Shown: positions 35,498 to 44,252 of the stretch, in pieces
Layout of the letters: each line of letters starts with the position of its first letter
Position numbering within the stretch: the first letter of the stretch is position 1
Made by a program: the position numbers and the translations under genes
The notes under the pieces: generated by a model
Seen by the model: the letters and a program-made list of their open reading frames with translations, nothing else
Databases searched by the model: none
Told to the model about the DNA's origin: nothing
Source of the DNA: Clostridium sp. Marseille-P299
GTDB lineage: Bacteria; Bacillota; Clostridia; Lachnospirales; Lachnospiraceae
DNA: 64,000 nucleotides
NCBI RefSeq assembly: GCF_900078195.1
Contig: NZ_FJVE01000007.1
Span: forward strand, 2,418,001 to 2,482,000
Reading direction: 5' to 3'

Positions 35498-36738
35498 CCT
35501 CGTGCCAGTCTGACAAACAAATCACAAGGAGGTTGCAATAATGCATAATTATTGTATCAATAAATTATTAGATTTAAAAGGGGTAAAAATAAAAAATATC
35601 ACTCATGCTGATACTTTTGTTAAAATATATCTCGAAACTAATCCTTCTGAACATATTTGCCCTAATTGTGGTAAACAAACAAAACGTGTTCATGACTATC
35701 GAGATCAAAAAATAAAGGATTTACCTTTTCAATTTAAAAACTGTTTCCTTATTCTTAGAAAACGGCGTTATATCTGCACCTGTGGCAAACGGTTTTATGA
35801 AAAATACTCTTTTCTAGCAAGATACCAACAGCGCACAACTCGTCTTACACATATTATTGCTCATATGCTTCGTGAGCTTGTAAGCATGAAATCTATCGCT
35901 AAGCGTACTAATGTATCCCCCTCAACGGTTGCTAGAATTCTTGATACGCTCAGTTATTCCTGTCCGAAGCTTAAAAATTCTATTTCTATTGACGAATTCA
36001 AAGGCGACACAGATGCAGGAAAGTATCAATGTATTATAGTAAATCCAAACTTACCTTCTGTTATGGATCTTCTCCCTAATCGATCACAGGCTCACTTAAC
36101 ATCTTACTTCTCTGGACTAAATCGAGCAGAAAGATATCGAGTGAAATTCTTTGTTTGTGATATGTGGCAGCCTTATGTTGACTTAGCTAAAATTTATTTT
36201 CCCAATGCTGCCATTATTATTGATAAATATCATTTCATTCGCCAAGTAACTTGGGCTACTGAAAAGGTACGCAAACGTCTTCAAAAGACAATGCCTGTAG
36301 CATTACGGAAATACTATAAACGTAGTCGAAAGTTGATTCTTACACGATATTATAAGCTCAAAGAAGAAAAAAAGCATGCATGTGATTTAATGTTACAATA
36401 CAATGATGATCTTCGCTTAGCTCATAAATTAAAAGAATGGTTTTATGCGATATGCCAAAATAAGAAATACTCAGAACAAAGAAAACAATTCTTTGAATGG
36501 ATTAAATGGGCTGAAACATCCGGTTTAGAGGAGTTTGAGAAATGCGCAGCTACTTATCGTAATTGGTCGGAAGGAATTTTAAATGCATTTAAATACGGAT
36601 TAACCAATGGCCCTACAGAAGGGTATAATAACAAAATTAAAATTCTAAAACGTGTATCATTTGGTATGAAAAACTTCCCACGTTTCAGAACCAGAATATT
36701 GCATAGTATGAATTAAATAAAGCTAGACTGGCACGAGG
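35498..36738 (+). mobile_element. ISL3-family insertion sequence
   Basis: About 1.24 kb bounded by an inverted repeat, CCTCGTGCCAGTCT at 35498-35511 and its complement at 36725-36738, enclosing one intact transposase. The perfect 14-bp core may be part of longer imperfect ends. I found no convincing 8-bp target duplication beside these ends, so the exact borders are uncertain. It sits between the tsf terminator and the small-gene island. Confidence 0.75.
35541..36716 (+). CDS. ISL3-family transposase
   Basis: A 391-residue full-length transposase. An N-terminal zinc finger (CPNCGKQTKRVHDYRD, then YICTCGKRFYEKY) precedes an HTH region (SMKSIAKRTNVSPSTVARIL) and the DDE domain, with acidic residues in SIDEFKGDTDAGKYQ and VCDMWQPYVDLAK, the DKYHFIRQV motif, and the C-terminal glutamate in GPTEGYNNKIKILKR. 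These are the hallmarks of the ISL3 family. An AAGGAGGTTG ribosome site precedes the ATG. The frame is uninterrupted, so the element may be active. Confidence 0.93.
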   Translation: MHNYCINKLLDLKGVKIKNITHADTFVKIYLETNPSEHICPNCGKQTKRVHDYRDQKIKDLPFQFKNCFLILRKRRYICTCGKRFYEKYSFLARYQQRTTRLTHIIAHMLRELVSMKSIAKRTNVSPSTVARILDTLSYSCPKLKNSISIDEFKGDTDAGKYQCIIVNPNLPSVMDLLPNRSQAHLTSYFSGLNRAERYRVKFFVCDMWQPYVDLAKIYFPNAAIIIDKYHFIRQVTWATEKVRKRLQKTMPVALRKYYKRSRKLILTRYYKLKEEKKHACDLMLQYNDDLRLAHKLKEWFYAICQNKKYSEQRKQFFEWIKWAETSGLEEFEKCAATYRNWSEGILNAFKYGLTNGPTEGYNNKIKILKRVSFGMKNFPRFRTRILHSMN

Positions 36739-36808
36739 TTTATTTGTCATGTCCAAAAACAGACATTATAGAAAATAACATAAAAACAGCTCTGATTCTA
36801 GTAAAGAA

Positions 36809-36829
36809 GCGGGTTCCACAAGAACCCGC
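36809..36829. terminator. GC-rich hairpin between the insertion sequence and tsf
   Basis: GCGGGTTC and GAACCCGC pair perfectly around a 5-base loop. There is no T run on either side, so the terminator function is uncertain. Confidence 0.4.
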
Positions 36830-36851
36830 CCCAACACTTGACACAGAGCCT

Positions 36852-36886
36852 AAAAAAACAGCAATCAAAGTGATTGCTGTTTTTCT
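36852..36886 (-). terminator. Terminator of tsf
   Basis: AAAAACAGCAATCA and TGATTGCTGTTTTT pair perfectly; on the minus strand seven T follow. It ends the rpsB-tsf unit 20 bp after the tsf stop. Confidence 0.92.
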
Positions 36887-36905
36887 TGTATTGATTTCCA
36901 ATATT

Positions 36906-37838
36906 TTACTGTCCCATCTGTTTTGCAACTTCAGCTGCGAAATCTTCTTCTTTCTTTTCGATACCTTCGCCAGTTTCGAAACGAACGAATCTCTTGATAA
37001 CGATTGGTGCACCAACTTCTTTAGCAACAGAATCAACATATTTTTGAACTGTTAAGTCACCATCTTTAACATATACTTGATCTAATAAGCAGATTTCTTT
37101 TAATTGTTTTGCTAAACGTCCTTCGATCATCTTTTCTACGATGTTTTCTGGTTTCTTAGCATTTGCTGGATCGTTCATAGCTTGAGTCTTTAAGATTTCT
37201 CTTTCATGAGCTAAGTATTCTGGAGATACTTCTGCATCACTTGTATACTTAGGATTCATAGCTGCGATCTGCATTGCTACGTTTTTAGCACATTCTCTTG
37301 TAGCTTCGTTGTAAACAGAAGTTTCAACTTCTACTAAGATACCAATTCTTCCGCCACCATGTACATAAGATTCAACAAAACCATTTTCAGCAACGATTTT
37401 TTCAAATCTTCTGATGTTCATGTTTTCACCAATAACTGCGATTTGAGCTGCTAAAGCTTCTTTTACAGTCTTAGTTGTGTCAGCTGCCCATGGCTCAGCT
37501 AAAAATGCATCAATATCAGTAGCTGTTGTTTTAGCTGCTTGAGCTGCTACTTCTGCTACATAAGAAACGAAAGTGTCATTTTTAGCAACAAAGTCAGTTT
37601 CAGAGTTAACTTCAACGATAGAAGCAACTTTACCGTCTGCACTTACGTTAGTTGCACAGATACCTTCAGCTGCGATTCTTCCTGCTTTCTTTTCAGCTGC
37701 AGCAAGTCCTTTTTCTCTTAAGAACTCTACTGCCTTGTCCATATCACCATCAGTTGCAGCTAATGCTTTTTTACAATCCATCATACCTGCACCGGTCATT
37801 TCTCTTAACTCTTTAACCATTCCTGCTGTTATAGCCAT
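36906..37838 (-). CDS. tsf: Translation elongation factor Ts
   Basis: A 310-residue nucleotide-exchange factor for EF-Tu. The N-terminal UBA-like segment (VKELREMTGAGMMDCKKAL) is followed by the EF-Ts core (EVNSETDFVAKNDTFV; YVHGGGRIGILVEVE; MQIAAMNPKY) and the C-terminal RFVRFETGEGIEKK. The ATG at 37838, behind GGAGGG, is correct; an upstream in-frame start overlaps the ribosome site. It follows rpsB on the same strand, but a terminator-like hairpin at 38037-38083 lies between them, so read-through sets the tsf level. The usual next gene, pyrH, is absent; a terminator and the insertion sequence follow. Confidence 0.97.
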   Translation of the reverse strand: MAITAGMVKELREMTGAGMMDCKKALAATDGDMDKAVEFLREKGLAAAEKKAGRIAAEGICATNVSADGKVASIVEVNSETDFVAKNDTFVSYVAEVAAQAAKTTATDIDAFLAEPWAADTTKTVKEALAAQIAVIGENMNIRRFEKIVAENGFVESYVHGGGRIGILVEVETSVYNEATRECAKNVAMQIAAMNPKYTSDAEVSPEYLAHEREILKTQAMNDPANAKKPENIVEKMIEGRLAKQLKEICLLDQVYVKDGDLTVQKYVDSVAKEVGAPIVIKRFVRFETGEGIEKKEEDFAAEVAKQMGQ

Positions 37839-38036
37839 TTTAATTCCCTCCATATTGTTTACATTTATATTATTATCGGACTTTCTTTCATAGGATTCTC
37901 ACTTGGAGTAGTTTCTATAAAAGTATTCTGAATTTATATAAACAAATAAATTACAAATTAGCAAATTACTTATTATAAAATTCTTTCGATACATGTAGAT
38001 AGAATCCTATTCCATATCCGAATGGTTCTGCTATCT

Positions 38037-38083
38037 AAAAAATGCTTCAGCCTAACGATTCTAGTCAGGCTGAAGCATTTTAT
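38037..38083 (-). terminator. Terminator-like hairpin between rpsB and tsf
   Basis: AAAATGCTTCAGCCT and AGGCTGAAGCATTTT form a 15-bp stem; on the minus strand the 3' arm runs into TTTTTT. A partial terminator here is common between rpsB and tsf. The rest of 37839-38036 is AT-rich. Confidence 0.85.
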
Positions 38084-38124
38084 TCACGATATATTTATAT
38101 GATATCGCTTGCTACAGCGCCTAA

Positions 38125-38859
38125 TTATTCTGCAATTGCTTCTTCTTCTACTTCTTCAGCAGAATCAGATAATTGAACACCTTGATTTGCTTCAATAACA
38201 GCATCTGCCATTTTAGCAACGATTAATTTAACCGCTCTAATAGCATCATCGTTACCAGGAATTACATAATCAAGTTCTTCTGGATCACAGTTAGTATCTG
38301 CGATACCGATTAGTGGAATTCCAAGTGTGTGAGCTTCTTGAATACAAATTCTTTCTTTCTTAGGATCTACTACGAAGATAGCGTCAGGAATTTCTTTCAT
38401 ATCCTTGATACCGCCAAGGTTCTTCTCAAGTTTTTCCCATTCTTTCTTTAATTCGATAACTTCCTTCTTAGGAAGAACTTCGAATGTACCATCATTAGCC
38501 ATAGCTTCGATTTCTTTTAATCTTGCAATTCTAGATTGGATAGTTTTGAAGTTAGTTAACATACCACCTAACCATCTTTCGTTTACATAGTACATTCCAC
38601 AACGTTCAGCTTCAGATTTAACTGAATCCTGAGCTTGTTTCTTAGTACCAACGAAAAGAACTTTACCACCGTTAGCTACTACATCTTTGATTGCATAGTA
38701 AGCTTCATCAACTTTACCTACAGATTTCTGTAAATCGATGATGTAGATACCATTTCTTTCTGTGTAGATGTACTCAGCCATTTTAGGGTTCCATCTTCTT
38801 GTTTGATGTCCGAAATGAACACCAGCTTCAAGTAATTGCTTCATTGAAATAACGCTCAT
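38125..38859 (-). CDS. rpsB: 30S ribosomal protein S2
   Basis: A 244-residue ribosomal protein with the S2 signatures [46 protein letters not shown] and [14 protein letters not shown], plus an acidic C-terminal tail. It starts at 38859 behind GGAGGA; in-frame upstream starts lie inside the structured leader. It is transcribed from its own promoter (38973-39001) downstream of the flagellar/chemotaxis block. Confidence 0.97.
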   Translation of the reverse strand: MSVISMKQLLEAGVHFGHQTRRWNPKMAEYIYTERNGIYIIDLQKSVGKVDEAYYAIKDVVANGGKVLFVGTKKQAQDSVKSEAERCGMYYVNERWLGGMLTNFKTIQSRIARLKEIEAMANDGTFEVLPKKEVIELKKEWEKLEKNLGGIKDMKEIPDAIFVVDPKKERICIQEAHTLGIPLIGIADTNCDPEELDYVIPGNDDAIRAVKLIVAKMADAVIEANQGVQLSDSAEEVEEEAIAE

Positions 38860-38888
38860 ATTATAATCCTCCATTTGGTTTTTACTTC

Positions 38889-38955
38889 CGTACAAGTTAG
38901 CTCTTAGCAAACTAAATTCATTATGAATTTAGCACCATGCTTTGAATCTTGTACG
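38889..38955 (-). promoter_or_regulatory. rpsB: Structured rpsB leader
   Basis: CTTGTACG (read 38948-38955) and CGTACAAG (38889-38896) can close a multi-part structure that contains the perfect hairpin CTAAATTC-ATTAT-GAATTTAG (38912-38932). It lies between the promoter and the rpsB ribosome site. Feedback by S2 on its own leader is known in other bacteria; here it is inferred. Confidence 0.5.
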
Positions 38956-38972
38956 TGATTTTTGACTTGTAA

Positions 38973-39001
38973 AGTATACCACACAAAAAGTGAAATAGCA
39001 A
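38973..39001 (-). promoter_or_regulatory. rpsB: rpsB promoter
   Basis: On the minus strand TTGCTA (38996-39001), a 17-bp spacer and TATACT (38973-38978), preceded by AT-rich sequence that could serve as an UP element. Confidence 0.65.
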
Positions 39002-39131
39002 GTCATTTTTTAAATTAAAATAATAATTTAGTCAATTTAACTAGTTCTGATGAATATTCACTCACTAGTTGTTTTTTTATACAAAAACACAATAAACTAC
39101 TAAAAAAATTCATAAATAATTATTTACGATA

Positions 39132-39821
39132 CTATTTGTTTTTTAACGGCTTTTTTGTAATAAGCTCTGCTATTTCATCATATGTCGCACCCATAGCAAT
39201 GCTATAATTGCTCGTACGAATTTTACTGGAGTACCCCTCCGTAATCAAATAACGATTGAACTCCTCCCAGTCAGCCACAAGTCCTGATTCTTGAACTGCT
39301 TTTGCTACTGCCTCCGAGCCCATTCCAGATTTAATTGCAAAACTCCTTATATCTTCTTCTATCGTTGTTGACTGTGAACCCATAGCTTCATCTTCTTTTG
39401 TCGGATCTGGCGTCATTGTCGCTTCTATTCCCTTCGTAGGCTCTGGCGTCACTGTAACTCCTATTCCCTTCGTTGGTTCTGGTGTCACTGTCGCTTCTAT
39501 CCCTTTTGTTGGTTCTGGTGTCACTGTCGCTTCTATTCCCTTCGTAGGTTCTGGCGTTACTGTCGCTTCTATTCCCTTCGTAGGCTCCGGTGTTACTGTT
39601 CCTTCGGATTCCATTGTAGGTTCTGGTGTCGGTGTGATTGTTCCTTTTAACACACTTAAATCATAATCATGATCATTCTCTACCATACCTAGTTGTTTTG
39701 CTGCTGCAATGATTTCTGAATCTGACATTGCAGTTTTCGCATCTTTATTACCAAAAGAACAGACAATGACCGTTAAGATAATGCCAACACCAACACCTCG
39801 CATATAATACTTAACTTTCAT
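39132..39821 (-). CDS. Membrane-anchored protein with TPEPT tandem repeats and an MltG-like C-terminal domain
   Basis: A 229-residue protein. Residues 8-23 form a membrane anchor, and a short conserved segment (SDSEIIAAAKQLGMVEN) follows. Residues 61-146 contain seven 12-residue units, five of them nearly identical (TVTPEPTKGIEA), a flexible wall-spanning-type linker. The C-terminal 75 residues (FAIKSGMGSEAVAKAVQESG; SYSIAMGATYDEIAELI) resemble the LysM-like/MltG-related small domain of clostridial proteins annotated as endolytic transglycosylase-like; the catalytic domain of MltG is missing. It is the last gene of the fla/che strand before rpsB. The start at 39821 is preferred, although the ribosome site is modest. 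Confidence 0.6.
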   Translation of the reverse strand: MKVKYYMRGVGVGIILTVIVCSFGNKDAKTAMSDSEIIAAAKQLGMVENDHDYDLSVLKGTITPTPEPTMESEGTVTPEPTKGIEATVTPEPTKGIEATVTPEPTKGIEATVTPEPTKGIGVTVTPEPTKGIEATMTPDPTKEDEAMGSQSTTIEEDIRSFAIKSGMGSEAVAKAVQESGLVADWEEFNRYLITEGYSSKIRTSNYSIAMGATYDEIAELITKKPLKNK

Positions 39822-39883
39822 CCTTTCGTAGACCTTTCCATTTATCAATTTTCTAGCTTTAAATCAATACCTATCATACTACT

Positions 39884-40582
39884 TTAAATTAAATTATCTC
39901 CGTATAATCCAATTACTAGCTTAACTTCTCCTTGTCCAATTCCAAGCTGTCTAGAGATTTCTAAAACGGACTTCTTTTGCCTATGCAATTTTAGAATTGC
40001 CTCGTTTCTATTTTGTATGGTCTCATCTAAAGATACGTCATCATCTTCAATATCAAATTCTGTCCACAATTCTTTCATATCTAACGAATTATTATTTTTT
40101 TCATTGATATCTATTTGATCTACTTTCTTTGAAACTTCATTCATAACGCCATTATTTTTTAGTTCTTCAAGTCTTTCTAAATATTCTTTACTCTCTCTTC
40201 TAGCAGAATCTATTTTCGTAAAAAGCTGTTTAAGCTCTTCTTCTTTTGTTGTTAGCATGTTGTAAAGAAAAACAACTTCTTCATTGTTATGATCAATCTT
40301 TGCTAAAACTTGGTCACTATATTCATGAACGGACATGATTGTTTCGTTTGATAGCTTACTAAGTTCATCCTTTGTTAACTCTAAACTTTTCGCTATTTCT
40401 TCCTCTGAAATACTTTGAATTTGGCTCTTCATCCCTCTAATATCATCTTCCGTTATTTCGTTGGAGTGAAGATTACGCAGTGGTATATCACTACTATGTT
40501 CTTCATTTCTATCAACTACAAAAAAACTTATGATAACGATAACTAAGCCAAGAATCAATAATACTATCTGTGCTGTTGTCAT
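39884..40582 (-). CDS. DUF6115 family protein, positional counterpart of SwrB
   Basis: A 232-residue protein with an N-terminal membrane helix (AQIVLLILGLVIVIISFFVV), a long acidic coiled-coil middle (about 40-165) and a C-terminal helix-turn-helix-like segment (LKLHRQKKSVLEISRQLGIG followed by QGEVKLVIGLYG). This is the architecture of DUF6115. In B. subtilis the gene between sigD and rpsB is swrB, a single-pass protein promoting flagellar assembly. The same position here, with the same anchor, coiled-coil and C-terminal motif order, makes a SwrB-like role plausible but unproven. Confidence 0.7.
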   Translation of the reverse strand: MTTAQIVLLILGLVIVIISFFVVDRNEEHSSDIPLRNLHSNEITEDDIRGMKSQIQSISEEEIAKSLELTKDELSKLSNETIMSVHEYSDQVLAKIDHNNEEVVFLYNMLTTKEEELKQLFTKIDSARRESKEYLERLEELKNNGVMNEVSKKVDQIDINEKNNNSLDMKELWTEFDIEDDDVSLDETIQNRNEAILKLHRQKKSVLEISRQLGIGQGEVKLVIGLYGDNLI

Positions 40583-40600
40583 ATGAAATGTATTTCCCCT

Positions 40601-40927
40601 TTATATTCTAATGTCTATTCTACCAAAAGAAGAACTTATGCCATTGTTATTATCCTTATTTGTTTCATTCTTTTTAGAATCTTTTTTCTTTTGTTCTTTT
40701 CCTTGATAACTATTGTTTCCTTTTTCTTTTGCATCGTATCGATATTCTGGGTTCACGCTTTTATTGGTTGCAACAGTTTGAGTGCTATTATGTTTTATTT
40801 CTTGATTCATTTTTGCAGCCATTACCTGTTGCTCTACGTTAGGCTTATGCATCTCTGTTTGCTTCATAAAAGATGCTTCTTGTGATTTTGGTGCCATAGA
40901 AATCATTTCTACTGGTGAAATTGCCAT
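40601..40927 (-). CDS. Small hydrophilic protein of unknown function
   Basis: About 108 residues, low complexity, rich in Lys, Asn, Gln and Met, and probably disordered. It has no membrane segment; the C-terminus is SSFGRIDIRI. The likely start is the ATG at 40927 with AAAGGGG ten bases upstream; the ATG at 40936 is too close to that site. It lies between the DUF342 and DUF6115 genes on the same strand, so it is part of the fla/che transcript. I do not recognise a family. Confidence 0.55.
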   Translation of the reverse strand: MAISPVEMISMAPKSQEASFMKQTEMHKPNVEQQVMAAKMNQEIKHNSTQTVATNKSVNPEYRYDAKEKGNNSYQGKEQKKKDSKKNETNKDNNNGISSSFGRIDIRI

Positions 40928-40970
40928 TGAAACCATGCCCCTTTCCTGCAATGCATTGATTGCTTTAAAA

Positions 40971-42560
40971 TCATAATGGGCCTACACGAATATCTCCATC
41001 TTCTTTTACTAACGTGCAGCGTGCCATCTCAGTTCTTACATAATACACGATATTAGAAATAACGACTTTACAACCAGGATATATGATACTGCTTATTTTA
41101 ATAGTTCCTCTATCATTACTATGAATAATCTCACTTAATTTTTGCTGCCTTAACTCAAGCTCTTTTAATCTCTTTTCGCTATGTTCTTTGGTACTTGTAA
41201 GTGAACGTAAGGAGCCAATCTTATCCGTTGGAAGTCTTTCGCCTGCCTTAATTTTTCTTGCAAACAATACCAATGTTTGGGTTATTTTTTCTAACTCTAG
41301 TTCTATATCGGCAATTTCCTTATCAATATCTCGATACTCTTCCATTATTCTTGGGTCATTTCCAACTTCTAATAGTGTATTGGTCCCCATAATAGATCCT
41401 ACTGTTTTTGCTTGAATCATTGTTCCTGAACGAATTTCACCACCTGTGATAAAGCCTCGTTTCCCGTCAACAATAATATCACCTCTGGCGGTTACATTAC
41501 TATGTAAGATAGCTTCTGTAGTAATATATCCTCCTGCATTTATATTTGCATTCTCTATAAATTTTGTAATGATATTTCCCTCAGCCTGTAAACTTCCTTT
41601 ATTCATACCTTGAATTCCACGTTTTAGGATTATATTTCCTCCCGCATATAAAGTGGCACCTTCCACCACATCATCAACAATAATGTCTCCTTGAGCAATT
41701 ACTGTATATCCAGTACGTACACTACCTTTAATATGTACATGACCAACATACTTAATATCCCCAGTAGTCGCATCCACATTTGCAGGTACTTCATAGGTAT
41801 TCTCAACAAAGACTTTATTATCAATTAATGTAGCATGTCCTGAAATATCAGAGTACATAAAGCATCCATCTTCTGAGAGATGTATATTACGTCCATGTCT
41901 TAAAATTTTATTTTCAACCTTGTGTGGTTTTATCACAGCACCAAAGATATCCTTACCAGGTATCCCTGCAACTGCAGGCTCTAAGGAAGCCAGTACGCTT
42001 CCCTTTTCTACTTTGCAAAAATTCTCAAGTTGGTGAAAATCAACCGAACCATCTTCGTTTAATTTAGGTTTTTTGCTTAAATCTGTATTAAAATAATACG
42101 TAATCTTCGCTGACTTACCTTCTTTGACAGGTAAATAAGTTGCAAGCTCTGTTTCAGTACAATACACCGGCTGTCTTAAGAATTGGTCAATGTATTCTTC
42201 CTTAATCCCATACTTTACACCTGCTTTTAGCAAATTCTTTATGATATCTTCTTTGCTTAATCGGCTACCATTTAAAGAAGGTGGATAAAATCTTCCGAAC
42301 GCTTTTGACTTATCTGGCGCTATTTTTATAATAACACTTTCATTAATCGGTGGAATCACTTGATTGCTTATTTTAATTACTTTCCTTTCCCTTAATGAAA
42401 ACATTTCATTCATTAATTGCCTATTATCATATAAAATTGACTGTTGATCTAAATAGCTAGCAACTTCTCTAATATCTAACAATGATCCATGATCAAACTC
42501 AGGATATAAAATCATATAAACGCCGTCTGGTCTTACGTCCAATTGAAAATAACTATTCAT
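40971..42560 (-). CDS. FapA (DUF342) family polymer-forming protein
   Basis: A 529-residue DUF342/FapA-type protein. After an N-terminal domain (about 1-170), residues 180-400 form a beta-helix of short repeats (VHIKGSVRTGYTVIAQGDII, ATLYAGGNIILKRGI, GSLQAEGNIITKFIE, ANINAGGYITTEAI), followed by a coiled coil (about 405-470, DKEIADIELELEKITQTLVL) and a small C-terminal beta part. The family is widespread in Firmicutes; the cellular role is not established, though it is often encoded in flagellar/chemotaxis operons, as here directly after the flagellar sigma factor. Confidence 0.85.
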   Translation of the reverse strand: MNSYFQLDVRPDGVYMILYPEFDHGSLLDIREVASYLDQQSILYDNRQLMNEMFSLRERKVIKISNQVIPPINESVIIKIAPDKSKAFGRFYPPSLNGSRLSKEDIIKNLLKAGVKYGIKEEYIDQFLRQPVYCTETELATYLPVKEGKSAKITYYFNTDLSKKPKLNEDGSVDFHQLENFCKVEKGSVLASLEPAVAGIPGKDIFGAVIKPHKVENKILRHGRNIHLSEDGCFMYSDISGHATLIDNKVFVENTYEVPANVDATTGDIKYVGHVHIKGSVRTGYTVIAQGDIIVDDVVEGATLYAGGNIILKRGIQGMNKGSLQAEGNIITKFIENANINAGGYITTEAILHSNVTARGDIIVDGKRGFITGGEIRSGTMIQAKTVGSIMGTNTLLEVGNDPRIMEEYRDIDKEIADIELELEKITQTLVLFARKIKAGERLPTDKIGSLRSLTSTKEHSEKRLKELELRQQKLSEIIHSNDRGTIKISSIIYPGCKVVISNIVYYVRTEMARCTLVKEDGDIRVGPL

Positions 42561-42596
42561 TTTTCCAATCCCCCTACCCCCATATATTAATTATAA

Positions 42597-43358
42597 TTAA
42601 CGCATAAATAATTCAATATAGTTACCCAGTTTTATTCTCATTTTCTGTATTGCCTTGGTGTGTAATTGTGATATTCTTGATTCAGAAACCTCTAATATTG
42701 CGCTTATCTCTTTTAATGTTAAATCTTCATAATAGTAAAGAACGATTACTTTTTTTTCTTTTTCAGTTAAATATTCTAACGCGCCTATTAGAAGTTCTTT
42801 TAGCTCTTTCTTTTCTACCACTTTTTCTGGTTGTGCATAATCCCCACTATAACTACTTTCTAATTTCCCTTCCCCTTGTTCCATATATTCATCAAGCGAA
42901 ACCAAATTTGTTATTTTTGTTTGGTTCTGCCAAGTTTCTAGTTCATTTAACGAAATATCTAGTTCTGCAGCAATTTCATCATCGGTTGCTATTCTTCCAT
43001 AGATATTCTCAATTTTTTGATATGCTGCATCCAACTTTTTTTGCTTTTGACGTAAAGTCCTTGGAATCCAATCCATTTTACGTATTTGATCTAATATAGC
43101 TCCTCGAATTCGAAGAGAAGCGTATGTTTCAAATTTAACACCTTTTTCATAGTCAAATTTATCGATGGCGTCGATTAAACCAAAGGTTCCATAACCAACC
43201 AAATCATCGTACTCCACATTATATCCTAAGTAAATACTAAGCCTCCCCGCAATAATCTTTACAAGATTAGCATATTCAAGGATTATCTTTTCACGAATTT
43301 CAGGTGTTTTCTTTTTACTATACAATTCCCAAAGTTTATTTCTACCCTCAATATTCAT
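42597..43358 (-). CDS. fliA: Flagellar sigma factor (FliA/SigD, sigma-28)
   Basis: A 253-residue FliA/WhiG-type sigma factor directing late flagellar and chemotaxis genes. Region 2 (YDDLVGYGTFGLIDAIDKFD, KFETYASLRIRGAILDQIRK), region 3 (about 105-160) and region 4 (LTLKEISAILEVSESRISQL) are all present. A FliA-specific linker (WIPRTLRQKQKKLDAAY) separates regions 2 and 3. It sits near the end of the fla/che operon, as sigD does in B. subtilis. Confidence 0.95.
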   Translation of the reverse strand: MNIEGRNKLWELYSKKKTPEIREKIILEYANLVKIIAGRLSIYLGYNVEYDDLVGYGTFGLIDAIDKFDYEKGVKFETYASLRIRGAILDQIRKMDWIPRTLRQKQKKLDAAYQKIENIYGRIATDDEIAAELDISLNELETWQNQTKITNLVSLDEYMEQGEGKLESSYSGDYAQPEKVVEKKELKELLIGALEYLTEKEKKVIVLYYYEDLTLKEISAILEVSESRISQLHTKAIQKMRIKLGNYIELFMR

Positions 43359-43429
43359 CGACGTTTTCTCCTGTTAACAAAATTTCTTATCCCACTAATT
43401 CTAACAAAAAATTACCAGCAAAAAACGGT

Positions 43430-43741
43430 TTATATTTCACCATCCTTTGTCTCCCTAATTTCTTCTTCCATTGTCGCACTTTCTTCCTCTGTTATTACAG
43501 ACTCTTCTTCTAATTCTTCCTTCATTTCTTCTCGTCTTTTATTAACAAATGAAGCCTGCGCTTCTTTATTTATTTTGGTCATGATTTTATTCGCAATAAG
43601 ACCAATCACATAAAAGATAAGTAAAACAACTAAAACAACTTTTAATGTATTTAGTAAACTAAACTTATTTATAATGCAAACAATGCTTGTAATTGCACCT
43701 GCAATAAGCATAATTATCGCTGGCAAATTCTTATATTTCAT
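43430..43741 (-). CDS. Small membrane protein of the fla/che operon, unknown function
   Basis: A 103-residue protein with two membrane helices (about 7-25 and 32-52) and a long charged, mostly acidic C-terminal tail (KRREEMKEELEEESVITEEE). No family is recognised. It is encoded between cheD and the sigma factor gene, in frame-overlap distance of cheD, so it is certainly co-transcribed. The start at 43741 has AAAGG about 12 bases upstream; 43762 overlaps the cheD stop and lacks a ribosome site. Confidence 0.6.
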   Translation of the reverse strand: MKYKNLPAIIMLIAGAITSIVCIINKFSLLNTLKVVLVVLLIFYVIGLIANKIMTKINKEAQASFVNKRREEMKEELEEESVITEEESATMEEEIRETKDGEI

Positions 43742-43758
43742 CGAATCATCCAAACCTT

Positions 43759-44247
43759 TCATAATGTTTTTAGTGGTTTTCCTACTGATTTTATAATAAG
43801 ATCTCCACTTTCTGGATAAAATTCTATTGTTCTACCATAATTTAAGCCTGTATCTTCTGCAACAATTGGTATTTTAAGTTGATGTAATATTTGTTTTGTT
43901 GCTTCTACATTTCTTTCACCGACTCTTAACATTTCATTATTGGATTGAAACGCAAACATCTGTGCTCCTCCAGCGATTTTAGCTTTAAGAGAAGCTCTTA
44001 ATGCTCCCATTCTTAAAAGTCTTTTAATTAATTCATCTATTCCAGTATCTGCAAATTTAGCAATGTTTTCATTGTTTCGTATCTTCGTACTATCAGGTAA
44101 CATAACATGCACCAAACCGGCTATTTTCTTTGTTGGATCATACAGAACAATACCGACACAAGAGCCTAACCCAAGTGTTGTTATTGCATTCGGCGCGACA
44201 CATACATTCATGTCTGCCATTCCAACCTTTATCATCTCCCCCATCAA
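43759..44247 (-). CDS. cheD: Chemoreceptor glutamine deamidase CheD
   Basis: A 162-residue enzyme deamidating receptor glutamines and, with CheC, tuning CheA activity. The catalytic cysteine C30 is in TLGLGSCVGIVLYDP, histidine H47 in GLVHVMLPDS, and the KIAGGAQMF segment follows. A start 5 bp after the cheC stop shows tight coupling with cheC, its physical partner. Confidence 0.95.
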   Translation of the reverse strand: MMGEMIKVGMADMNVCVAPNAITTLGLGSCVGIVLYDPTKKIAGLVHVMLPDSTKIRNNENIAKFADTGIDELIKRLLRMGALRASLKAKIAGGAQMFAFQSNNEMLRVGERNVEATKQILHQLKIPIVAEDTGLNYGRTIEFYPESGDLIIKSVGKPLKTL

Positions 44248-44252
44248 ACCAC

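Noticed and set aside
35498..36738. 8-bp target duplication around the ISL3 element
   Set aside because: The bases next to the 14-bp inverted repeats do not match; the true ends may extend further.
42650..43099. 149-codon plus-strand ORF opposite the sigma factor gene
   Set aside because: It is antisense to a well-conserved gene, lacks a ribosome site and has low-complexity Leu/Phe-rich translation.
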